Positions 18,213 through 28,900 of a DNA stretch of 64,000 nucleotides are shown here, piece after piece. Each line of letters starts with the position of its first letter. Position 1 is the stretch's first letter. Below the pieces are notes generated by a model that saw only the letters and a list, made by a program, of their open reading frames with translations, did no database searches and was not told the origin of the DNA. A program made the position numbers and the translations under genes. Source of the stretch: Tritrichomonas musculus (lineage: Eukaryota; Parabasalia; Tritrichomonadida; Tritrichomonadidae); assembly GCA_039105265.1 (NCBI GenBank), contig JAPFFF010000040.1, positions 620,001-684,000 on the forward strand, in the 5' to 3' direction.

Positions 18213-18515
18213 ATGGAATTGAAAATTATTGAACCTATTCAAAATTATTTAAAAGAGTTTAAAACAATTGATGAGTTTAATTTATTCTATTCTAAGAACA
18301 AAGAACAACTAGATTCAGAAACAACACATAAACTAAACAAAAAGTATCATATTCAAGGTTATCGTATAACCAAAATCAAAGGTGAATTAATGTTAAAGAA
18401 GGTTAATGAAGACGAAGAAAAAGACGATTCAGAAATTTTGAAGATCAAAGATGATATTGCAAAAATTAAAATTACTTTGAATGATGTTATAAATTTTATT
18501 AACTCTAAGACCTAA
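18213..18515 (+). CDS. Hypothetical 100-aa helical element protein
   Basis: It starts MELKIIEPIQNYLKEF after an oligo-A leader. The protein is Lys/Glu-rich and predicted helical throughout. A middle segment (HKLNKKYHIQGYRITKI) could be a small DNA-binding helix pair. The C-terminal segment has heptad spacing (ILKIKDDIAKIKITLNDVIN), so it may oligomerise as a coiled coil. Its last 11 bases overlap the end of the convergent ATPase gene. Not recognised. Confidence 0.6.
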   Translation: MELKIIEPIQNYLKEFKTIDEFNLFYSKNKEQLDSETTHKLNKKYHIQGYRITKIKGELMLKKVNEDEEKDDSEILKIKDDIAKIKITLNDVINFINSKT

Positions 18516-19368
18516 TATATGTATCACCACCTGAAGAACATTGAATAACAATCATTGGATGTTCATCTGGATGTTCATGTTTCATTTCATTTAATTGTTG
18601 AAATGCATCAAAAAAGTCTTCAAAATCTAAATTACTTGCTGCTTGAGAATAAATGTAACGTAATTGTTGTTTATTAAAACCAGGCAATAAATATAAAGTA
18701 CTTATTTCATTTTTAATATGTGGTTTTAACCCTTTCCAACCTTGAACTAATAAGAAATAAGACATATTTGTATGACGACATCTACGTAATAATTGACTAA
18801 AAAATGATTCTTCTGACGAGAATAATTTTGAATTTGAAATATCATCAAATAATACGATTGAATGTAAATATTCTCGATCAAAATCTTCAACAAACAAAAC
18901 ATTAAATAAGTCATCTAATTGATCTTGTGAAATTTTATTTTTGGTTCTTTCTCTTCGAATTTTGTAATATAAACTTTTTGCTGCTAATAATTCATCAATA
19001 CATTTTTCAGCATCTTTTTCACTAACTACAACTGTTGGCATTTGTAATAATGGTTTTAATGATAACCAACTTTTATCGTTCTCTTCACCATCTTTTGTAA
19101 CATAAATTAATAAATGATGAGTATTAAGTATTGAAATTTTAATGATTTCTTCTAATGCTGTAACTGTTTTTCCCATACTTTGTTTACCTACAATAACATT
19201 AACAGAATTATATTTAGCAACGATATCTTCATGAATTGGAGCAATTAAAGAATCATTCTTTGGACTCAAATTTGATTTTAATCTTGCTTTTATTTTTGAT
19301 CGAATGTTTTCTTTCTCAAAGTTAACTTCTTCTTCTTCACTATCACTAAAATAATCACTGTCACTCAT
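18505..19368 (-). CDS. A32/FtsK-HerA-type genome packaging ATPase
   Basis: A 287-residue ATPase expected to drive DNA into the capsid. An acidic disordered start (SDSDYFSDSEEEEVNFEKEN) precedes the P-loop NVIVGKQSMGKTVTALEE at residues about 52-70 (Walker A). Walker B is SIVLFDDIS near residue 168. Beyond it, RRCRHTNMSYFLLVQGWK carries the Arg/His/Gln sensor pattern seen in A32-type packaging ATPases. The length is typical for Polinton ATPases (about 250-300 aa). It is placed next to the capsid genes, as in related elements. Confident for family; packaging role is established knowledge for the family. Confidence 0.88.
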   Translation of the reverse strand: MSDSDYFSDSEEEEVNFEKENIRSKIKARLKSNLSPKNDSLIAPIHEDIVAKYNSVNVIVGKQSMGKTVTALEEIIKISILNTHHLLIYVTKDGEENDKSWLSLKPLLQMPTVVVSEKDAEKCIDELLAAKSLYYKIRRERTKNKISQDQLDDLFNVLFVEDFDREYLHSIVLFDDISNSKLFSSEESFFSQLLRRCRHTNMSYFLLVQGWKGLKPHIKNEISTLYLLPGFNKQQLRYIYSQAASNLDFEDFFDAFQQLNEMKHEHPDEHPMIVIQCSSGGDTYIRS

Positions 19369-19421
19369 TTATTTTTTAAATTCCAACTAAATTATGTAAA
19401 AAAAAGATAACAAAATTTTTT

Positions 19422-19913
19422 TTACTCTTCAGTTGTTTCGTCATCTGCTTCATCTTCATCCTCGTCAAATTCACTTGATGCTTGTTGAATTGCAGCTACT
19501 AATAATTGTTCAATATCTTCTTCAAAATGTTGTCTATCGTCTTTTGGTCCAGTTTTCAATTTTTCAATTAAACCGTCAACAATTTTATGATAATCTTCTT
19601 GAGTTGTTTTATTTCCACGATATCTTCTTTGTTCTTCTTCTGTTGTTAAACCATATTCTTGATAAAGTGGTTGTAAAACTAATTGATCCCATACAATTGG
19701 ATAAGCTTTACATAATAATCTCATTTTGTCAACTGGAATTAAATCAACATAATTTGTTTCTGCTAAAGCTTTTTCAGTAACTCTTCCCATAACATATTTC
19801 TTAAATTTATTTAATGCTGATAATTTTCTTGGTTTCTTTTCAGGTTTTTTACCGCTTGAAGCTTTTAATTCTTGTAATAATTTTCTTAACTCACCTATAT
19901 CTGCGTTACTCAT
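19422..19913 (-). CDS. Hypothetical 163-aa protein with acidic tail
   Basis: The ATG at 19913 (MSNADIGELRKLLQELK) is preferred over an in-frame ATG 30 bases upstream, whose extra residues are all Phe/Ile and derive from an A/T-rich leader. The first 60 residues are basic and helical (KKPEKKPRKLSALNKFKKYV). The middle is a mixed helical domain (DLIPVDKMRLLCKAYPIVWD). The last 30 residues are Asp/Glu (DEDEDEADDETTEE). The bipolar charge suggests a scaffold or DNA/protein adaptor. Its position between the ATPase and the giant gene suggests an assembly role, which is inference. Confidence 0.6.
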   Translation of the reverse strand: MSNADIGELRKLLQELKASSGKKPEKKPRKLSALNKFKKYVMGRVTEKALAETNYVDLIPVDKMRLLCKAYPIVWDQLVLQPLYQEYGLTTEEEQRRYRGNKTTQEDYHKIVDGLIEKLKTGPKDDRQHFEEDIEQLLVAAIQQASSEFDEDEDEADDETTEE

Positions 19914-19947
19914 AATTTTTAAGATAAAAATAAAAATAAACATTTAT

Positions 19948-22900
19948 TTACTTAAAATATTTCATTAATTGAGGATTATTTTGAATTACACTTGGAATTT
20001 CAGATGTTTTCGGAATTTGTTTGACTTCGGTTGCTGGTTTTTCTTCTGTTATTGTTTTTGGAATTGATTCAGGGATTGTTTTTGGAATTGATTCAGGGAT
20101 TGGGGTTATTGTTGGTTTTGGTACAATAGCATCGACTTTTCTTTGTAATGGTTTCGTCTTTGTCTTTTTCTTTGAGATATCTTCTTTATCAATTGTACTC
20201 TTTTCTGAAATAACTTCATCGTCATCATCTTTCTTCTTTTTAGCTTTTGAATTTTTCTTTAAGAGTTTCGTTCTTTCAGATTTTTGTTTCTTAAATTGTT
20301 TACTTGATTTAGCTTTTGTATTAATTGTTGGTTTCTTTGGTTTGATTTCAACCTCTTCACTTTCTTCTTCAACTTTTTCAATTGCTTTTTGTTGTTGTTC
20401 CATTTCTTCTTTTGCTTTAAAGCGTAAAGGTAAATTCTTTCGACCTCTTCTTGGTAAAACTTGTATCATATTATTTTTGGTTTTGACCACTTCAGGTTGA
20501 TCAACTTTCGTAGGTAATAAGTTAATTTTCTTTCCTGGTTCAATTTTTGTTAATGTCATTGGTTTTTCAGATATTGGGCTTACAATCGGTTTCTTTTCAA
20601 TTGGTGTTTCTTTCTCTTCTGTCATTGTTGTTTTTGATGAAAATAAATTATTAGTATTTGAATTAGATGAATAAGGTACAACAGGTTTAGGAGGAGCGTT
20701 TTCATTAAATTGAGACATTATTGATGTTTTTCCATTTAATTTATTTTTCTTTTGTTGTTCCATTAATAATGATCTAATTGATATACCTTTTGCACTTTGT
20801 TGAATTAAACTAGTTATTCCACCTTCATAATTTTTAGACCATACACTTTCTTCTTTCTTTTCACTTCCATCATTAATTGTAGGCATTGTATTCGTATCAG
20901 TCGTTGTTGTTGTTGTCGTTGTTGCTGGTGCTGTTGTTGTTGTTGCTGCCGGTTTATTCATTGTTGTACCTATGAAATTATTTCTTAATGCACCACCAAT
21001 TCCAACAGATGTATTGTTATTTGAATTCTTTTCAGATTCTTTTTGTCTTGCTTCATTCATCATATTATTAATGTCAGATAATGCAGTATCGGTTTCCATA
21101 TTTTTATAACGTTCGAATCCAATTTCAGTTAATCCTACTTTTCGTCTCATCGAATTCAAATCACTTAGTTTTAATTCAACCTTCTTTTTATGTTCTTTCT
21201 CTTTATCGTCTTTCTTCTTCTCTTCATCCCATTCTTTTTGAGCTTCTTTTTCTAAATTCTGTAATATTATTATTGTTGGCTCTAAATTATTCACAGGTTT
21301 ATCTTGATAATCCGAATATTTCAAAGGTGTGTGTTCTTTCTTGTAATGTTCTTTGAGTTGTTTATATATCTTATTTGTTTTAAAGATATATCTATTCAAT
21401 TTTAGGTATCGTTCTAAATCATCTAAGTTTGGATATAATTGAACCAAATTTTGATATGTTTCTGAAGAATCATCTGTATGCTTATGATATTCTGATAACA
21501 TAGTTTTGAAATACTCTTCTTTTTCTTTCGTGACTTCCTTTTTATATTCTTCATAAGCAGGTCTAATATGATCTATTTTAACATCTGAATCTTTCAATGG
21601 ATTTGTTGGATCTTTATTCAAAATATATTTTTTAACTACACTCTCTACAGAATCTCTTGACATTTTTCCATTTTTCTTTTCTATTGAATTATGATCGTCA
21701 ATTAATGGCAAAAATGCTATCTTTTCTAAGACATGTATCCAATTTGGATTCTTAGGATCTTCATGAAAACTATTTAAATCATTTGGATTCACTTTCTTAT
21801 TAAAATGATTTTCATAATCAGGAATGAACTCAATAATTGTTTGTAACGCATCCAAATTATCAGAATTAACACTTAACTTCTCCAACATATCGGTTGAAAT
21901 TTGATGATCTTTATCTTTGTTCTTATTGATTGAATCTATTGAATCTATTAATTTATTCTTCGAATCTGTTTTTGATTTCTTTGATAAATCTTTCACCTCT
22001 TTTATAAATTGTTTCATATCTTGAATCGTTAACGTTCCAATACCATTTTGAGTTTTATATGATTTTATTGCAGTATCGAAGTCAACTCTATTCTTTTTCG
22101 TGTGTCCTAAATAATTTTCATATTCTCTCCAAACAATATTTGCCTTGTTAGCGATTTTTGCAATATTGAAATCAAAATCTAAATTCTCATCTTGTACTCT
22201 CCAATTGACTCCGTAAGTTGTTTTTAAATATTTTGCATATTGCATCATTTGATTTATTGTTATATCCATACCGAATGCTGTTTCATATCTTTGTCTGAGA
22301 GGTTCTAAGGTAGCATATTTCATTTTATCATAAGGAGTAAAATACTCGGCTGGAATTGGCTTATCTTTATTTTTAGAATTATATTTGTTTATCAATTCAT
22401 GATATTCATTATTTTCTGAATATTTATTGACATACGCTAAGTAATTTTTAAGATATTTGATATCTCTTCCTTCTTTATTCCATTGTTTAATTGTTGAATC
22501 AATGGGGAAATCAAGATTGAATATTTTCTTATATTTTTGCAATTCACCTTGCAATTCAATTTTATAATTACCTGTATCTTCATCTTTATAATTTTGAATG
22601 ATTTTCTCTCGTTCATCCAAAGATAATTTCATCCAACCATCTTTTCCTTTGAATTTGTCATAAACGCGTTCAATTTCTGATATTTCTTTTTCCAATTCTT
22701 CACAAAATTTCTTTGGACTTCCTGTATATGAATCATCTTTTGGAGCTTTGGGATTCAAATAATTGTATTTCGTTAATAATAATGTTTGATAAGTCTTATA
22801 ACAATGGTATTCATTTTCTGCAAATATATCATCAATACTTTTGACATTATCACCTGTTAAACCATGTGAATCATTATATAAATCAACTAATTTATCAATT

Positions 22901-25900
22901 CCTCTGAAACTATCTAATTTTTCCTTTTCTTTCTGATATCTCTTTTCAATTTTTTCTAAATATTCGAATTGAGCACTTGGTGTTGAACCCCAACTTTTAC
23001 GATCTTCATAATTAAAAACTTTCTTATATTTTGTTTCTAAGTCTTTGATTTTAATCATAATTTTCAAAAAATTGAGAACATTATTTACTTTATATTTTTG
23101 TTCTTTCTCAATATCTTCTAATTTCTTTGCAGTATCTTTATATTTGTCTTCATATTCATTATAGAGACCGTTTATATTTGTTGAAGTCTTTAATTGATTT
23201 TGATTTGTTTCATATCTCTCTAATTCTCTTTGCATTTTACTAATATCTTCCGAATTTTCTCCATAATCTTTTTCATTAAAATCTTTATCTAATTTTTGTA
23301 ATTTGAGTTTCAATATTTTGTAATTCATCATATTCAAACAACCCGTAGAATCAGTCTTATATTTGGTAACGATATCTTGAACTGATAATTTTTCTGTATT
23401 AAATCTTCTATTATATTCATCTAATGTGTTTTTGAAGTTAGGAAGTGTATAATAATATGTATTATAAATTCGAAAGAACTCATCAAATTTTTCTATTTGA
23501 TCTTTTTTGGATAAATTTGAAGACCATGTATCATCTGGAAAATCTTCCTCGAATTTCTTTTTTCTATTTTCGAATACAATTTCTTCATAGACTTTATCAA
23601 TATTTCCGTCATATTTTTTATGAACTTCTTCCCATTTATGCAATTGATCTTTCGGTTCTTGATAACGATTCCAATGTTCTACTTCTGGCATTAATTTTTC
23701 CCATTTTGGTTTAATATCTCTTGTTTCTTTCATCTTCAAATCGAAAAATTTATATCTTTCTTTTTCATTTTTGAATGTGTTCATCTTTGTATCTGGTTTC
23801 AATCCTACTTCTTCACAAAACGCTTTGTATTCTGATTCCCAAATTTCATTTTGCAAATATCGTCTAGCGTCTAACACATCATCATCTGGATTATCAGAAT
23901 CAATATATCTATTAAATAAATCATCTATAGAAACTTCTTGTTTTTGATTGACTAATAGTCTCTGAATGTCACCATCAATCCGAAATTTCTCATATCGTTT
24001 TATGTAATTATTGATTTTATTAGCTAATTTTGCATTTGTTACTTGATAATTAGTTTCGAAATTTGGATATTCTTTCCCTGTAAATTTTCCCCAAATTTTC
24101 GTTAAAATTTTATAATAAACAATATCTTTATTGTACTTATCATCGATCATCATTTGTTCTATTGTTGGAAGAGTCGAATCAACGTTCTCTTTTGCATAAT
24201 CATACCATTTTCGAACTTCACTATCCCAAAGTATTGAATTTTTCTTTATATCAATTTCACTCTTTTTATTCTCTAAAGCTTTCAAATATGTTTCCCATTT
24301 TCCATCAAAATTTTTAGGGAAATTCTCTTTTGACAACTGATAAGTAGTTTCTAGTTCATGTTCTAACAATACACATTTCATTGCATTTGTACAATTTATA
24401 TAACTTCCATAAAGTCGTTTAATATCAGTAACATCATGATGTGAATGTTTAATATCATTATATTGATTTAATAATTGTTGAAAACTTACTGATTGAAATG
24501 CCGTATCATCTTTTGAGACATTATTAAAAATCTCTTTCAATTTTGTTATACCGGCTAAAGATATTGGTACATCTTTTATATCATTATTATCTGACGTAAT
24601 TGCATTTATTTTTCCAACATATGTCCAATATTCTAAATAAATTTTTGCTGATTGAACATTATCTTTAAACTTTTTCACTAACCATAAATGATTTAGAGTG
24701 TCTTGACCCGACTCTGCATTATAACAATTTAATTTTATTTGTAATTCATTATCTACTTTATAATCTTTATAATTTTTCAATAACTTTTCAATTTCATGAA
24801 TATGTGCTAATTTTTGATCGTTATTTGGATCTGTTTCTTTTATTGAATAATCTTCTTGAAATTCTTCACGATATTTCTCTAATAAATAGTGATATTTTAA
24901 ATCTATTTTTGCTGATTCATAATCTAATCCATATTTGATTTTACATTGATTAATTGTTTGAGTTGATCTATCGTCGGAATGATTTGATCGATAATCAGAA
25001 TGAATTTTCAAAAAGGCTGGTGAATTCCAAGAAGCTGTGTTCTCATCTTCAATTTTTGAAACAAAATTTAATAACCAATTTAATCTTGATGTTAAATCTT
25101 TTTCGTCAATATCGTGATATGGAGCAAAATTTACATCTCCTCTCGGTAATTCTTCGTCTTCATTTCTTCCGAGAGCCACCAATAATGTTTTCTTATTTTT
25201 CTCAATTTCTAAATATTTCATTGCATCAGCTGGTTTTTCAAATTCATCTTTCAAATCTTCATAACTCTTTTTTGAATTTATTCGACCTTCATTTTGATAT
25301 CTTTCTAATGTTGATTTCACATTTGAATTTTCCCAATCATCATTCTTTTTACGATAATCTTCCGCGGCTAAAATAATATTATTGTATTCTGTTGAAACAT
25401 TTGAATTATTAGTATTTGAATCAGGTATATATCTTTTTCCAACGAATTGTTGGTAATATTTCTTAGCTAATGGAATTAAATAATTTTTATACATTTTGTC
25501 TTCATCCCATGAAAAATCATATTTCAACCCTGTTTTATTTTCCTCTTTCAATGCTTCTAGATAAAAAACATGATTTCGAAAATCAGTGTTTGATTCCCAA
25601 TTTGATTTTGAATTTGAAAAATTGGTAACACTTGATTGAATATTATTTAAAAATGTAGATTGATTGACTGCATCACCTTGATTCACAACTGTTTGCAAAA
25701 ATGAATTAATATCTGAATATTTTTGACTTCCATTCATATTTTCGATTTCTTGATTTCCTTCATAAGCTGCGAAGAATTGTAAACATCTATTCAAATCTCC
25801 ATAAAATTTTCCAAATAAATAATACAACGCTGATTGTTCAGAACCTCCAAATTTATTTTTGTATTTTGTTAAATAAGGTAATAAAGTTGGATTCCCTACC

Positions 25901-28900
25901 CATTGTCGACTATAAATCGGATAATACTGACTATAAAAATTGTTTAACGCTTGATAAGCCGATTCAATTGTTCCACCATTTCTAACAATATAATTCTTTA
26001 AATTTACCTCTTCATGAGGATTAACATTTGCCCAAAATTGATAACCCGGAGTTAATTTTAAAATCGCATTTCTTGCCTTATAATTATCGCCAAATTCAGT
26101 TCTCCAATCTTCAGCACTTTTGAAATCATTTGGAAAATGTGGTTTCCATACTTCACGAATAGCTCTTTCTAAACTATCATTGAATTCCACAGAATTAATT
26201 TTTGATTGAATTTGATTACGTAAAGACTGTGTTAATTTAAGAATATCATCTGTTGGACGAGCAGTTGCAAAAATTCTTTCAGCAGTTAATTTTTCGTGAT
26301 CTGGAGCAATCTCATTATATTCATTCAAAGCTAGATTGAAATTCCGATCTGTTTTAATTGATCGATAAAGTGGCTCTTTTCTTAGAAATTCTTTTTGTAA
26401 TTTATCCAATGCTTTGAATATATTTGAATGATATTGAGCATGATCCCAAGTGGCAGGCATTGTGTTTGGAGGATACATTAATCTTATTTGTTGATACATC
26501 ATTTCACCTTGCAAATATGCATAAAATTTAGCTCCGTCTTCCTCAAATTTGTCTTCTTGAATATATGACCATTCACTTTGAGGGAAAATGTCTGGATATG
26601 TATTTGATAAATATACTTTCAACTCATCAATTTTTATATTATCTTCTGGTGACATTTGACCAAAATTTGATCTCATTAACAAATTCAAATTTGAACTCTC
26701 TCGATTGCTCTTATAAAAATTATCAAAATCGACTCTTGTTTGAAACTGACTCCAATTTTTTCCAAAACCAATATATCTCGTCTTTGCATCAATAAATTTA
26801 TCAACATCTTCAACTCTATCACAATGACCAACAATTTCTTTAATTAATGTTTCTTTTTCAACCGAGTTTCTTCCTTGACAATATTGATCAATTTTCAATC
26901 GAAAATTACTATCACTCAATATCGCATTTCTTTTTTGTTTCAATAATTCTAATTCTTCTCTCATTTTTTGATTTTGTTGGTTTTCAGGCTCATTTGTAAT
27001 TTTCAGAAGATTCAAAGGATTATATTCAATTATTTCTAAACGAACTTCATATTCCTCAGCTAATTCAAATAAACGTGGAACTTCATGACCCGCATCTTGA
27101 AATGTTTTCATTCCTAAATAGATATTACTTATATTTTGAGAATTCCATTTTCTAAATAATTCTCCCATTTTCTTAAATTGAGGTAATAACGATTGTAATT
27201 TTGCTTCTAATTGTGAATAATTTCGGTTAACTTCAGGATAAGATCGGAATAACAATTCAATTACTTTTTCATTAATATACGAATTATCGAAATCTGGAAA
27301 TGCTGATTGAAAACACTCAGTCAATTTATTATTAACATTTTGTATAAGATTTCCTGTTTCTCTATTTTTTTGTTGAATATGAGCTTTTATTACATTAATT
27401 TGTTGATCAATTGGGAGATTTGAATGTTCTCGAATCATATCATACCATTTTGCCTGTGTAAATTCTTGACCATATGCTTCTCGAAATGTATCCTCTAATT
27501 TATTTAATTCTAAACGTTCTTTCAGGGTTTTAACAATTTCTGTATTTCTTTCAATTTTTTCATTGATATTTGATAAAACTGTATCTTGATTGTAAGTTGT
27601 TGCCACTTTGTTCAATATATGTTGAAGAATTGATGCTGAATCAATTTCTTTATTTGTTATTTGATATTTTTGTACATAAGTTCTTTCCAAATTCTGAATT
27701 TTTGTTTGAATTAATTGTTCTTTTGTTTCCCAATTTCTTACCCATTCATTGAATTTTCTATCTCTCTCCTGAATATTTTCAATATCTAAAATCGGTTTCA
27801 CCTCTGTATCACGAATTCCCTCAACAGTAAATGGTCGACCAGAATTTGATATTAAACGATGAATTTGATTTCCATAATGATTTATTTGTTGATCTTTTGC
27901 ATTTGCTTCTCGTCTTTCCATATCATTTTTCAGTTCATTAAATAGATTTTCACCATTTTGAGGAGTTGATTGAACTTGATTAATAAAACTTTGTTTGACA
28001 GCGGTTAGATTCACTTTTTCAACACTTGATACAATTCCATGAATAAAATTAATATTTTCAATCTTTGTTCCAATTTCATTATTGAATCTCTGAATCCAAT
28101 TTGTAACTGCTGAATTTCGCCTTTGCAGTAATTCTCTACCTAACTCAGATAAATAACTGTCTTTATTTTGACTTGATAGATATTCTGCATATTTTGTTCT
28201 TATTTCTTCGTCTGTTGATACAATACCATTATTATCATACAATTGTCGAATTCTTTGAGTTATTGCTTGTTCGTTATGATGATCTAAATAATCTTGTGAA
28301 TCCTCTTTAATATTTTGTAACTCTTCACCTTTCTGTTCATTTCTCAAATTATCACCATTTACATAATTTTCAATTAATCTTGTTCTTTCTGAATTCATAT
28401 CATTTTGAGTTATCCTTTCAGCTCTTACTAGATTTTCAATTGTTATAGTTATTGTTTCCATTCGATTATTTTTAATTGTACTCCACCTTCTGAACTCATT
28501 TTGAATTTGCGATTTCACACCACCTTCTTTATTGAATTTATTTTCCATTTTATCTCTTCTGCTACGAGTATTTCGATCATTAAATTCATCATCATTTGTC
28601 CAATATTGATGAGCTAATTCTTGAATATATTTCTCTGAAAAATTGAATGCTCCCAAAACTCTTCGAATTTCTGCATAAGTTTTATTTCCATATTCTTGAA
28701 AATCATGATAGAATTCATTTTGAAATGTCTTTGTATCAATAAATTCTCTTAATGCATTTTTTGTTGGATATTCTTGATAAACCATTTGATTTATCCAACT
28801 ATCTTTATCTGGTCCTAAGTTTTCATGTTGAGATCCTATCTCCCAAAGTTTTCCAAGTTTCCCTTTCAAATCATTCAATTGTCCATTCCATTCATTTCTC

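Noticed and set aside
20021-20500. Plus-strand 159-codon frame
   Set aside because: Shadow of the Lys/Pro/Glu-rich C-terminus of the giant 3793-aa gene, giving a Ser/Phe-rich artefact.
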